Of a DNA stretch of 31,875 bases, positions 23,539-31,875 are shown piece by piece. A program made the position numbers and the translations under genes. Each line of letters starts with the position of its first letter. Position 1 is the stretch's first letter. The stretch covers positions 1-31,875 of the forward strand of contig JBDHXA010000032.1 of assembly GCA_039810485.1 (NCBI GenBank), in the 5' to 3' direction. This stretch comes from JADZAA01 sp039810485. Its GTDB lineage: Bacteria; Bacteroidota; Ignavibacteria; Kapaibacteriales; UBA961. The notes under the pieces were generated by a model. That model did no database searches, was not told the origin of the DNA, and worked only from the letters and a program-made list of their open reading frames with translations.

Positions 23539-23863
23539 AAATTATGTATTTTTTTTGATCTTGCTAGGATATACATAAGATTTATTTTATGCAACAAAGA
23601 AGTTATATTAGAATTACAACCTAAAACTATGTAGAATAATAGCCATTCAAATATTGTTGGCGGCGAAAATCTAATGAAGAAAGACCTGTTTTCAGAAATA
23701 TTTTTTAGAGTCGCTCAATATTTTAATTGATTTGCCGATACTTTATCGTATAAAAGGCAAAATAGAGCTAAATATGCGTTTGGCATAATGCTTGAATTAG
23801 CGCAAATAATTCTTCTGCATCAAGGACAGATGCTTTTTTTTACTTTACATTTTTGGAGGTAGT
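23539..23863 (+). other. Intergenic region, no gene seen
   Basis: This is 325 bp of AT-rich sequence between acpS and the giant secreted protein gene. The longest start-to-stop frame I see is an 18-codon frame from an ATG near 23673, without support. The last bases hold a strong GGAGG ribosome site for the next gene (ATG at 23864). A promoter for that gene must lie here, but I cannot point to it. Confidence 0.6.
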
Positions 23864-26800
23864 ATGAATTTTCGACTACGGCGTTCTTCGCGATCGTTGC
23901 GATTAGCCGTTGCAATCGTTATACTTATGCTTGCTGTTACAGCGGATTCATGGGCGCAAGTATATCAGTTTTCCCTCAAGCAGCGGCGCAGAGCCGATCA
24001 ATTATGGGTGGAAGTTTGGTGCAAGGCACTTACACCGACTGCTCCGCGGCTCGGTGAGGCAACATTGCGAATTAACTATAATTCAACGTATCTTGCTTTG
24101 GCAGATGTAACGGATGCAGCAAACAATCCAGATAGAACGGACAGTGTTCGCTATGATGTTGGGAATTTAAGCAGCTCTGCGCAAGCAGCAGCAGTAGTTT
24201 CCATTATTTCTCCCTTTGATCCTCACGGCGCAGCAAATTTAAGCTATCAGGAGCCAATTTATGGAATGTCGCTTCCGGGAGTTGCCGAACTGCAGGTAAG
24301 ACGCGCACTTACGCTTGATACTGGTTATGTGCCTTCGTCAATTGGCCACGGTAGCTTGGTCGGGAAAATTGTATTCGACATCAACGGCGCTTTCAATGGC
24401 GCTTCTACCGCCACTCGTGATTCTGCAACAACATTCTTCAATTGGTCATCCGCAGGCAGCGTGGTCTATACATATAGTGGAACGCTAATGCCCGATTCTA
24501 CGATTTCTTATGCTAGTTCAGCCCCTTCTTTGATTAAGGGCGTCACAATTTTAAATCCAAACGGCCCGTCAGAAGTAGTAGACCGTGATGGAACTTACTA
24601 CACTGACCTGATTACCGGCTATCCTATATATTTTGAACGTAGCGGTTTGTCGACTGTTGCAACTGTCGGCACATTGACTGACGCAGAGTATGGCGACGTA
24701 GCTCTTGCATATTATATTGACTATCGTCTGTCGCCTTCTTCAAGTTTTATGAACATAGGAAGTATTGATGAAAGCGGTGCTGTTACAAATACCGGAGCTC
24801 CAACGGATATATTGGCTGACGTACTCGGCGTTCCGATTTGGGACGGACTGCTTACACAATATGGCGATCCTATAGATGTCGCTAACAATGGCATAGGAGC
24901 AACGGTATATCCAGATTACCGTCATCCATTAAGAGCAGTGTGGACGGAAAATTCAAATTACCCTTATCGTTCAGAGCAGGCACAAATGCGCATTCGCATG
25001 CGAAATAGCGGAGGCGCTCTATCCGGCAATGCAGCTTCAGCAAGCTACAATGGCATAGGAGCCGATACATCAGATACTGGTTTTGCTATTGGCCGCTTAT
25101 TCTTTTTACAGCTCAACGGCAATGAACAATACATGAAAACTGTGGGCAATTATCTAAATGCTACGGAATTAACAGTAGAGGCATGGGTAAACCTGAACGA
25201 AGATAAAGGCATAGGCGCAAATTCAGGCATAATTGCGTCCGGACTTGGCCCCGGGCTTGATGAAGGTGCTTGGATACTTTATATGAAAGACGGCAAATAT
25301 CCCGCTTTCAAAGCCCGTGAAATTTTAGGTCGCGACGGCGGTTATTTAGCCGACTTGGTTAGTTCGCGTTCCGTTGAAATTTCAAACGATTCTTCGCCGC
25401 TCAGTTCAGCTCATTCACAAGGATGGCACCATATTGCAGCGACGGTGTCGGGCAATACTACCATCCTTTATGTCGACGGCGAGATTGTGGGATATAAGCA
25501 AAATACTTTTGCCACGAATATGCGCATGCTTACTACTACGCATCCTATTTGGATAGGAGTCAATCCAAATGGCACAAGTTTGACTTCGAATAATTATCTG
25601 CACGCTGGCTTGAAGGGTGCGCGGGTATGGCGCACTGCTCTCCAACAAGAAGAGATTCGTCAGCGTGTTGCCGGAATTCCTGATCCAGCTGGCCTAGTCG
25701 TGCCATTTACGGTAACCGATCTTCGTAAAGGTTTGGAGTATTATATGGATCTAGAAGGTCGCTGGAATGATCTTGCAATAGATGCTTTTTATCAGAATGG
25801 CGCTCAGACAACAACATATTATAATCAAGGCGTAACTACAAGCAATCCAGTTTTTCGCCCTGATCAGTCGCATCTGCGCATTACAGCGCCTACAACAGGC
25901 GCGGGCGTGTCAAATCGTGCAGGTCAGGACTTTGAAGTGCGCTGGGTTGGATACGGACTTGGATCTGTCACAGGCGCTGGTACTCCCGATGGCACAAGCG
26001 ACCTTGCCATAGAGTTTAGTCATGACGGTGTAACTAACTGGACGCTTGCTCGCTCTGCAGCCGGCTCTGGGTTGGCAGATAATCTTGGCTATCCGGCAGG
26101 TGTTGCAGAGGGCACTGCGGTAGATGTGGAAGCTGGTCGAATAACGTGGAGACCTTATAACAACGAAGCATCAAATCCCGGAACTGGCTTTACGGGTGTT
26201 GCTCAAAATCTACGCAATCTTGGCGCCGGAATTTATAGCAAAAGCGGCTATCTTCGTATCCGTGGAGTGAATGCGTTTAATCAGCAAGGAGTAATCGCAA
26301 CTTCCGGAAAATTTACATTTGCACCGTATTTTTCATTGCGCCGACTTGCAACTTCGGCATATTTGAAGGTGCCTGCCGGAACCGATTTTAATATCAACAG
26401 CAGCAAAGTGATGTTCGAGGGCTGGGTGCGTCCATACACATTCCCTAATGCTGGATCAAAATATCCGATAATAGCCAAAGTCAGCGATGCAGGAGTACCG
26501 CACTATGCGATTAACCTGCTCCCAACAGGTCAAATAGAAATGCAAGTTACCGATATTAATGGACAGTTGCACAGCGCTGTAAGCGATGTAACGAAACCGC
26601 TTATCAAGCCGCGTACAATAGCTGATGACAGCACATGGACACATATAGCTATATTTCTTGACCGCACTGCCAATCAATCGCAAGTAGGATTTTGGATTGA
26701 CGGCGTTTTGCAGTCAGATGCAGCAATTACCAATCAGCTTGGCGTTGGTCTTCGCCTCGACAGCTTGAATAGTTATCCCACATATTTGGGGTATTCGCCA

Positions 26801-29800
26801 GCTGTTGACAGCAGTCCTGCAAGCTCTTTTATTGGCGAATTAAAAGAAATTCGCTTCTGGAACGGTGAGCCGAATGGCGCTTCATCAGCTGATGCACGCC
26901 GTCAATACATACAAGGTTCGCAATCACAGCGCATGGGAAGCTTGATTCCTCAGACCAATCTCGTGGCTACTTTTTCGATGAATGGCGGCGGTTTTGTGAA
27001 TGGAAGCAATGTGAATAGCATGTACAATTACACTATTCCTATCACAACCAATAATACAACTACTATTCGCGCTGTGTGGTACGGTGATGAAATTACTTTT
27101 GTTGCTGCATATCCGTTTATGAAAATTGTAGAGCCGACTTTCAATGAACGCATAGCCAATTCTCATTCGGATTATCGGCTTCGGTGGGTGGGCTTTGATT
27201 ATGACAATGCCTCGTTTACTCCAGGCGTTGATAATACGCCAGGCCCAAGAATACCGCCAAATCTTCAATTCTCGCTAGGCGGTGGTGGCGGCGATTTTGC
27301 TCAGCCATTCCAGTTTGTTACCAGCCCTTATTACAGTGACGATGACGATGCTTACGGTCAACCTGGACCTCTAGGAACGCCAAATCAAGGGTTCCGTATT
27401 GCCGATATCGCCGGTTCTTCAGCAACCGGTGCAGATTTCGTCTTTAATTCACAGCGCTTTGCAGCCCGCTGGAATGTGAAAAATACCGATCCTGATTTGA
27501 ATGATGATGGCACTTTCAACGACCCCGGGCGCATGTCGGCAGTGCTTACACAAGCACGTCTACGGCTGCGCGCTTCCATCAGCTACAACAATGGCGTAGG
27601 CAATGATACAATTCGCGCGGTCAGCAAAGTGTTTACTGTTACGCCAACATCTAATTTTAGCGTTCGTGTATTGATGCAAGGATATCATCAAGGCATAGAA
27701 GCAGCCAATGCAACAGTAACTCCAGGAGCGGCAACGCCATTCCGTCAGATTGGCTCTGCTTTTGCAAATGGAGGTTTGAGAATTAAATTATTCAGCGATG
27801 TGGCAGGAGCACCAGGAGTTCTGGTTGACAGCGCTGAGTCAAACTCAACATATCACCCGAATGCTTTCACAAATTCTGCAATCAATCTTAATATACGCAC
27901 AAATGCTATTGACGGTCCTGTGTTTGCGATGGTGCCGTTTGTGTTCACAAATGTTCCTGATGGCAAATATTGGGTAACTGTACAGCATCGCAATCATCTT
28001 CCGATAATGAGTCGCATTCCAGCTCAATTCAAATATCTTGGCGATGATACGACTACTTATTCGCTTGAATCTGGCTGGGACTTTACATATTGGGATGGCG
28101 GCGTTGGACAGGTAACAAATACCGCAAACTCGCCGAACGATCCTACAATTCTCAACTTTGCGAATAATTATGCTGCCTACGGCAATTTTACGTCTTCTCC
28201 GTTTAATGCAAACTGGGGTATAACCGGATTGATGTGGGACGAAGGACGCGATCTGCTATCAGGCGTAACAGCAAATTATGCTCCTTCTATGGTGGCTGGT
28301 GATGTTAATCAAGACGGATGGGTGGACGCTTCCGACCGTGTAATCGTCCGCAACGAAATAGGAGCAACGTTAAACTTGCGCTCTGACATCGATGGCAGCA
28401 ATGCTGTTGATGCAATGGATCGTACTATGGTTGATGCTAATACCGGACATCGCTCTTCATTGTATCAAGTAATGCCAAATTTAACAAACGGCATTAATAA
28501 TGGAACTCCAGTTCCGATTCTAAAAAACAACCGTGATATAGCTCTTTTTGAAAGCATGACATCTGCTATTTCGTCGGCACTTTCTACAGGTCAGGCAGTT
28601 ATTGGTCGCGACGGAGGCGTAAAAGCTGTTAAAATAAATGAGCGCATTCTTGCGCCTTCGATTAAATATACAGTTAGCGCCGAGCCAAAAATTGTGGGCG
28701 ACAATGTAGAGCTTCCGATGTATATTGCTAATCAGGGCGATGCTTTTGCATTGGCTAATTGTACATTTACTGTAAAATTCAATTCTGATGTTCTTGGATT
28801 CAATGCTCTTACCGGAACAAATTCTGTGATTTTCCGCAATACTGACGGAAAGACCAGCTATCAAGGGATAGTATCTGCTCCAGAACAAGGCGTACAGACA
28901 GATCGAAAGGATTTACGAAGCATTGAAATTCTCTTTGACGCTGCGCTTTCTACAAACAAGGGTGTCAATGTTCCGAATTCAAAAACATATCTTGGCACTT
29001 TAGTTTTCAAACGTTTGCGCACAGATCGTGCTATTAACTTCTCATGGAATAATGTTGTGGTCATCACGCCGGAGCGCTATAATATTACTAAATTGGGAAC
29101 ATTTGCGCCTATACCCGCAATACTTACTTATACGGCTTCGGTAACTTCGCCAAATGGCGGCGAACGTTTTGCCTCTAATAAAGGGCGCAGAACAGTTATT
29201 ACGTGGAATGCAACAAGCATGGCTCCTGTTCATGTAGAATTTTCGCAAGATGGTGGCAATACATGGGAGCGCATTACCGTGGCATCGTTGCCAGCTAATA
29301 CAAGACAACTCAATTGGACTATTCCTGGAGTTAACTCAGAGAAATGCCTTATCCGCGTTGTTGATGAAGAAACAGGTCTTGAGATTGATCGTAGCGATGC
29401 GTCATTCACAATTGCGCCTCTTTTTGCAGCAATATCGCGACCTTCCGCAACAGATCCTATTTATACATACGGTATAACCGACAACATCAAATGGGCTTCG
29501 CAAGGCGTGAATAAAGTTCACTTTGAGTTTAAGAATATGTCTAAGCCAGAATCGGATTGGACTGCCATCACACAGCAACGTAATGCTGTAGATGGAAGCG
29601 TTCAATGGACAGTTCCTGCAAATGTGAATACTCATCGCGCAGTTATTCGCATGATTGACAATGAAACAAACGAAGAGATAGCGCGTTCTGACGAGTTCAA
29701 AATGCTTGCTGGTAGTGTTATGTTTACGTATCCCAAAGCAGGCAGCGCAGTCAAAGCAAATGGTAGCGAACGCATTCGTTGGTCAATTAAAAATAGTGTA

Positions 29801-30289
29801 AATGAATTTGATGTTCAATTCAGCGCAGACGGCGGCGCCAACTGGTCAACAATTCTTGAAAAGGCAAATGCTTCCAAAGGTTTGGCTGATTGGACTGTGC
29901 CGAATAAATCAACAGCAAAAGCAGTTTTGCGTGCGATCTATCCTTACGAGTCGGATCTTGAATATACGCGCACTCCTGAGTTCTCGATATCAGGCGCAAC
30001 TGGTGTCGGTGAAATCGAAGTTGGAGGACTTGTATTCGGTATACCTAATCCAAATCCGTCAAATGGAAATGCAACAATCGGGCTTACGCTACCAACGCCA
30101 GAGTTAGTGTCGCTTCGTGTAGTGAATACTCTTGGAGAAACCGTTGCAGTAGTCGCTGCTGGTGACTATCTTGCTGCCGGCGAATACAACTTTACCGTAT
30201 CGGTAGGAACACTGCCCGCAGGATCTTATACGCTTCATCTTGAAGCTGGAGCAATACGCTTGACACAGCCGATGATGATTGTTAAATAA
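23864..30289 (+). CDS. Giant secreted multidomain protein with LamG, dockerin and T9SS sorting domain
   Basis: This is a 2141-residue protein. Residues 1-32 are a signal peptide (LAVAIVILMLAVTADSWAQ). A cohesin-like sandwich follows (about 33-240: RLGEATLRINYNSTYLALAD). Two LamG/concanavalin-type domains lie at about 410-600 (NATELTVEAWVNLNE, ARVWRTALQQEEIRQRV) and 820-1010 (VMFEGWVRPYTFPNAG, LKEIRFWNGEPNG). A type I dockerin lies at 1480-1530, with calcium loops DVNQDGWVDASD (1480-1491) and DIDGSNAVDAMD (1508-1519). A second cohesin-like module is at about 1600-1745. Three Ig-like repeats run from about 1755 to 2042 (VHVEFSQDGGNTWERI, FDVQFSADGGANWSTI). The C-terminal T9SS sorting domain is at about 2047-2141 (PNPNPSNGNATIGLTLP, LPAGSYTLHLEAG). 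It is likely surface-attached or secreted for adhesion or glycan binding. No catalytic domain is seen. Confidence 0.88.
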   Translation: MNFRLRRSSRSLRLAVAIVILMLAVTADSWAQVYQFSLKQRRRADQLWVEVWCKALTPTAPRLGEATLRINYNSTYLALADVTDAANNPDRTDSVRYDVGNLSSSAQAAAVVSIISPFDPHGAANLSYQEPIYGMSLPGVAELQVRRALTLDTGYVPSSIGHGSLVGKIVFDINGAFNGASTATRDSATTFFNWSSAGSVVYTYSGTLMPDSTISYASSAPSLIKGVTILNPNGPSEVVDRDGTYYTDLITGYPIYFERSGLSTVATVGTLTDAEYGDVALAYYIDYRLSPSSSFMNIGSIDESGAVTNTGAPTDILADVLGVPIWDGLLTQYGDPIDVANNGIGATVYPDYRHPLRAVWTENSNYPYRSEQAQMRIRMRNSGGALSGNAASASYNGIGADTSDTGFAIGRLFFLQLNGNEQYMKTVGNYLNATELTVEAWVNLNEDKGIGANSGIIASGLGPGLDEGAWILYMKDGKYPAFKAREILGRDGGYLADLVSSRSVEISNDSSPLSSAHSQGWHHIAATVSGNTTILYVDGEIVGYKQNTFATNMRMLTTTHPIWIGVNPNGTSLTSNNYLHAGLKGARVWRTALQQEEIRQRVAGIPDPAGLVVPFTVTDLRKGLEYYMDLEGRWNDLAIDAFYQNGAQTTTYYNQGVTTSNPVFRPDQSHLRITAPTTGAGVSNRAGQDFEVRWVGYGLGSVTGAGTPDGTSDLAIEFSHDGVTNWTLARSAAGSGLADNLGYPAGVAEGTAVDVEAGRITWRPYNNEASNPGTGFTGVAQNLRNLGAGIYSKSGYLRIRGVNAFNQQGVIATSGKFTFAPYFSLRRLATSAYLKVPAGTDFNINSSKVMFEGWVRPYTFPNAGSKYPIIAKVSDAGVPHYAINLLPTGQIEMQVTDINGQLHSAVSDVTKPLIKPRTIADDSTWTHIAIFLDRTANQSQVGFWIDGVLQSDAAITNQLGVGLRLDSLNSYPTYLGYSPAVDSSPASSFIGELKEIRFWNGEPNGASSADARRQYIQGSQSQRMGSLIPQTNLVATFSMNGGGFVNGSNVNSMYNYTIPITTNNTTTIRAVWYGDEITFVAAYPFMKIVEPTFNERIANSHSDYRLRWVGFDYDNASFTPGVDNTPGPRIPPNLQFSLGGGGGDFAQPFQFVTSPYYSDDDDAYGQPGPLGTPNQGFRIADIAGSSATGADFVFNSQRFAARWNVKNTDPDLNDDGTFNDPGRMSAVLTQARLRLRASISYNNGVGNDTIRAVSKVFTVTPTSNFSVRVLMQGYHQGIEAANATVTPGAATPFRQIGSAFANGGLRIKLFSDVAGAPGVLVDSAESNSTYHPNAFTNSAINLNIRTNAIDGPVFAMVPFVFTNVPDGKYWVTVQHRNHLPIMSRIPAQFKYLGDDTTTYSLESGWDFTYWDGGVGQVTNTANSPNDPTILNFANNYAAYGNFTSSPFNANWGITGLMWDEGRDLLSGVTANYAPSMVAGDVNQDGWVDASDRVIVRNEIGATLNLRSDIDGSNAVDAMDRTMVDANTGHRSSLYQVMPNLTNGINNGTPVPILKNNRDIALFESMTSAISSALSTGQAVIGRDGGVKAVKINERILAPSIKYTVSAEPKIVGDNVELPMYIANQGDAFALANCTFTVKFNSDVLGFNALTGTNSVIFRNTDGKTSYQGIVSAPEQGVQTDRKDLRSIEILFDAALSTNKGVNVPNSKTYLGTLVFKRLRTDRAINFSWNNVVVITPERYNITKLGTFAPIPAILTYTASVTSPNGGERFASNKGRRTVITWNATSMAPVHVEFSQDGGNTWERITVASLPANTRQLNWTIPGVNSEKCLIRVVDEETGLEIDRSDASFTIAPLFAAISRPSATDPIYTYGITDNIKWASQGVNKVHFEFKNMSKPESDWTAITQQRNAVDGSVQWTVPANVNTHRAVIRMIDNETNEEIARSDEFKMLAGSVMFTYPKAGSAVKANGSERIRWSIKNSVNEFDVQFSADGGANWSTILEKANASKGLADWTVPNKSTAKAVLRAIYPYESDLEYTRTPEFSISGATGVGEIEVGGLVFGIPNPNPSNGNATIGLTLPTPELVSLRVVNTLGETVAVVAAGDYLAAGEYNFTVSVGTLPAGSYTLHLEAGAIRLTQPMMIVK

Positions 30290-30310
30290 ACAATATCATC
30301 TTCATATAAC

Positions 30311-30350
30311 AATGGGGAATGTACAGAATATGTATATTCCCCATTCTGTT
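30311..30350 (+). terminator. Terminator after the giant secreted protein gene
   Basis: AATGGGGAATGTACA (30311-30325) pairs with TGTATATTCCCCATT (30331-30345) around the loop GAATA, with one G-U pair. The T run after it is short and broken (CTGTTTTAAG), so it may be a weak terminator or an RNA-stabilising hairpin. It lies 21 bp after the stop. Confidence 0.8.
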
Positions 30351-30651
30351 TTAAGGGAAAATGCATATTTTATGAAAGAGCCGACTCCGAAAAGTCGAGC
30401 AATATTTCAAATCAAAGAAAACATGGTGAAAAAGTGCAGTTTTTACTCATTTTTAAGTGAAAAATGGCTAATAAATGACTTTTTTAGTTCTAAAAGATAT
30501 GCTTTTTTGAAAAATAGATAATCTTTTGTCTGGAGTTTTTATAAAATACCTTTTCGTAGTGGGCTCATAGAAAGTATTGTTAAAATTATTATTGACTGAT
30601 ATTTCATCGTTTCGTATTATTATGCGTTGCTTATTCTGTGCAGGTGTAAAT
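30346..30651 (+). other. Intergenic region, no gene seen
   Basis: This is AT-rich sequence between the terminator hairpin and the Cdd1-like gene. Short open frames on both strands (60-90 codons) show no family resemblance, no ribosome site and biased low-complexity composition. I see nothing else in it. Confidence 0.5.
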
Positions 30652-30921
30652 ATGATTAAAAATACAATAAAAGAATTGACAAAAATTCCTGGTGTCGGCG
30701 AATCTATTGCAACGGATTTGTACAATATAGGAATAAGAAACATTCAAGATTTACGCGGTAAAAACCCCGAAATACTCTATAATCAATCCAATGAATTTGC
30801 CGGATGCATTCAAGACAGATGCTTGCTGTATGTTTTTCGATGTGCAGTGTACTTTGCTGAAACACCTGCAGACAAGCAAGATGCGGGAAAATTAAAATGG
30901 TGGAATTGGAAGGATAAATAA
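30652..30921 (+). CDS. Cdd1-type helix-hairpin-helix protein (pathogenicity-locus family)
   Basis: This 89-residue protein carries a helix-hairpin-helix motif (IKELTKIPGVGESIATDLYN, IGIRNIQDLRGKNPEILYNQ) followed by CIQDRCLLYVFRCAVYFAE. This matches the small Cdd1/pathogenicity-locus family, where the pattern is LxxLPNIGPxxAxDLxxLGI, DLRGxDPExLY, and QDPCVLDxFRxAVxFAE. The family is predicted to bind DNA; its cellular role is not established. ATG 30652 fits the family start better than the upstream in-frame codons from 30577. The gene stands alone and ends before a shared bidirectional terminator. Confidence 0.75.
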   Translation: MIKNTIKELTKIPGVGESIATDLYNIGIRNIQDLRGKNPEILYNQSNEFAGCIQDRCLLYVFRCAVYFAETPADKQDAGKLKWWNWKDK

Positions 30922-30968
30922 CAGCAAAAAAATGCGGCAATTTTAATATAAAAGTGATAGATATAAGA

Positions 30969-31001
30969 AAATGGCTGTCTTTCTTAAAAAGACAGCCATT
31001 T
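30969..31001. terminator. Bidirectional terminator between convergent genes
   Basis: A 14-bp perfect stem, 30969-30982 with 30988-31001 (AAATGGCTGTCTTT core), encloses the loop CTTAA. T-rich sequence follows on the minus strand (TTTTCTT). It lies between the plus-strand Cdd1-like gene (stop at 30921) and the minus-strand fasciclin gene (stop at 31030), so it can end both transcripts. Confidence 0.88.
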
Positions 31002-31029
31002 GTCATTCATTTCCAAAATTTACCAAAAA

Positions 31030-31584
31030 TTATTTAGGGAGCAACACTTTGTCTATAACGTGGACAATGCCGTTGGAAGCGCGCACCGAGCCGAGTATTT
31101 TTGCATCGTTTACCTTCCAGCCTTCTCCGTCTTTATGGAAAGTAAGTTTGCCATTGCTAACCGCAGTTACTGTCAAGCCATCGCTGATAAGAGCGTCGTC
31201 AAACACTGACGTTGTAACATGACCGTAAAGAATATCAATTAATTTGTTTTTATTTTCCGGCTTTAACAAATCTTCAACAGTTCCGGGCGGCAGAGCCGAA
31301 AATGCAGCATTTGTAGGCGCAAAAACAGTAAAAGGCCCTGCGTTAGATAACGCATCAACGAGATCAGCTGCTTTTACTGCCGTAACTAATGTTGTGTGGT
31401 CAGGCGAGCCAACTGCAACCTTTACAACATCTTTTTGAGAATCATTATCCTCCACACCTGACTGACCATGACCTTTGGCTTCGGTTGTAGCATTTGTTTT
31501 TTCCCCCGCAGTTTCATTCTGTTGCGAGCACGAGAACATTGCGACCATAAGACACAATGCGATTGCAACGTGTTGTAGTTTCAT
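31030..31584 (-). CDS. Fasciclin (FAS1)-domain lipoprotein
   Basis: This 184-residue exported lipoprotein has a signal sequence ending in the lipobox MFSC (Cys19), a hydrophilic linker (about 20-60), and one FAS1 domain at about 65-184. H1 is seen as NAGPFTVFAPTNAAFSALPP, the YH-like motif is altered to ILYGHVTTSVF, and H2 is NGIVHVIDKVLLPK. Single-domain bacterial fasciclins are surface adhesion-type proteins. The start is ATG 31584: a GGAGG sits six bases upstream. A second in-frame ATG at 31596 overlaps that Shine-Dalgarno sequence and is unlikely to be used. Confidence 0.92.
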   Translation of the reverse strand: MKLQHVAIALCLMVAMFSCSQQNETAGEKTNATTEAKGHGQSGVEDNDSQKDVVKVAVGSPDHTTLVTAVKAADLVDALSNAGPFTVFAPTNAAFSALPPGTVEDLLKPENKNKLIDILYGHVTTSVFDDALISDGLTVTAVSNGKLTFHKDGEGWKVNDAKILGSVRASNGIVHVIDKVLLPK

Positions 31585-31875
31585 AATTGCCTCCATAAAT
31601 TTGGATTATATTAAACAAAATTCCGGCCTCGGCATTATTATAAGGCGCAGAGTTATTATCAGTATCAAAATTACTGTCTAAATAATTCATAATACATGAC
31701 TTTTCTCATATTGGTAAAATTTGTGGCGCTTAGTAAAATGCTATGGATAAAAATTTCGTTTGGAAGCGCTGAAATTTTACCGGGCTAACGTATTTTGTAA
31801 TTATGAGCCCCCTCTTAAAAGGGTGTTTATTTTATTGAAGGAAGTTAAAATAAAGATAATAAAATTCTTTATTTT
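31585..31875. other. Intergenic region at right edge, no gene seen
   Basis: This is AT-rich sequence upstream of the fasciclin gene. Two TATAAT-like hexamers occur on the minus strand (for example 31642-31637), but without -35 elements at normal spacing. No coding region of note or RNA structure is recognisable before the window ends. Confidence 0.4.

Overview
The window is AT-rich bacterial DNA, most likely from the Bacteroidota/Chlorobiota (FCB) side of the tree. The main clue is the 2141-residue secreted protein at 23864-30289, which ends in a type A type IX secretion (T9SS) sorting domain and carries LamG-like, cohesin-like and dockerin modules. Exported WD40 and carboxypeptidase-regulatory/OmpA-like proteins and weak Shine-Dalgarno use fit the same group (Kapabacteria- or Ignavibacteria-like; this is inference). 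No rRNA, tRNA or CRISPR array was found.

Layout. (1) 1-1309, minus: 5' part of an exported, possibly beta-barrel protein whose C-terminal end is a run of nearly identical 35-residue Cys-rich repeats, cut by the window edge. (2) 1442-2453: a dead IS30-family element. (3) 13290 down to 2675, minus: nine genes forming a type VI secretion (T6SS) tail-spike and baseplate island. In transcription order they are an N-terminal VgrG half, a 1283-residue helical/coiled-coil protein, a C-terminal VgrG half, a MORN-repeat protein, a DUF4280 PAAR-like tip, two small unknown ORFs, a TssJ-like lipoprotein and TssK. (4) 13550-13824: a transposase remnant. (5) 13855-23538: housekeeping and envelope genes (membrane protein, RlmI-like methyltransferase, PaaI-type thioesterase, PBP4/DacB, MerR regulator, exported WD40 protein with an OmpA-like partner, RNase R, AcpS). 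(6) 23864-30289: the giant T9SS cargo. (7) A Cdd1-type helix-hairpin-helix protein and a fasciclin lipoprotein, convergent on a shared terminator.

The most unusual feature is the T6SS spike. VgrG is encoded as two separate genes about 4 kb apart. The halves are complementary: the upstream gene has the first part of the gp27-like base, the downstream gene has the rest of the base, the OB domain and the beta-helical spike. Each half begins with the same roughly 70-residue leader (about 49 of 69 positions identical), which I do not recognise from ordinary VgrG proteins. The gene between them encodes a very long helical protein. A simple hypothesis is that the leaders dock the two halves together and that the long coiled-coil protein is a partner or cargo of the assembled spike. 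TssJ and TssK point to a T6SS of the proteobacterial (subtype i) kind, not the T6SSiii usual in Bacteroidota. The sheath, tube and membrane-complex genes are not in this window.
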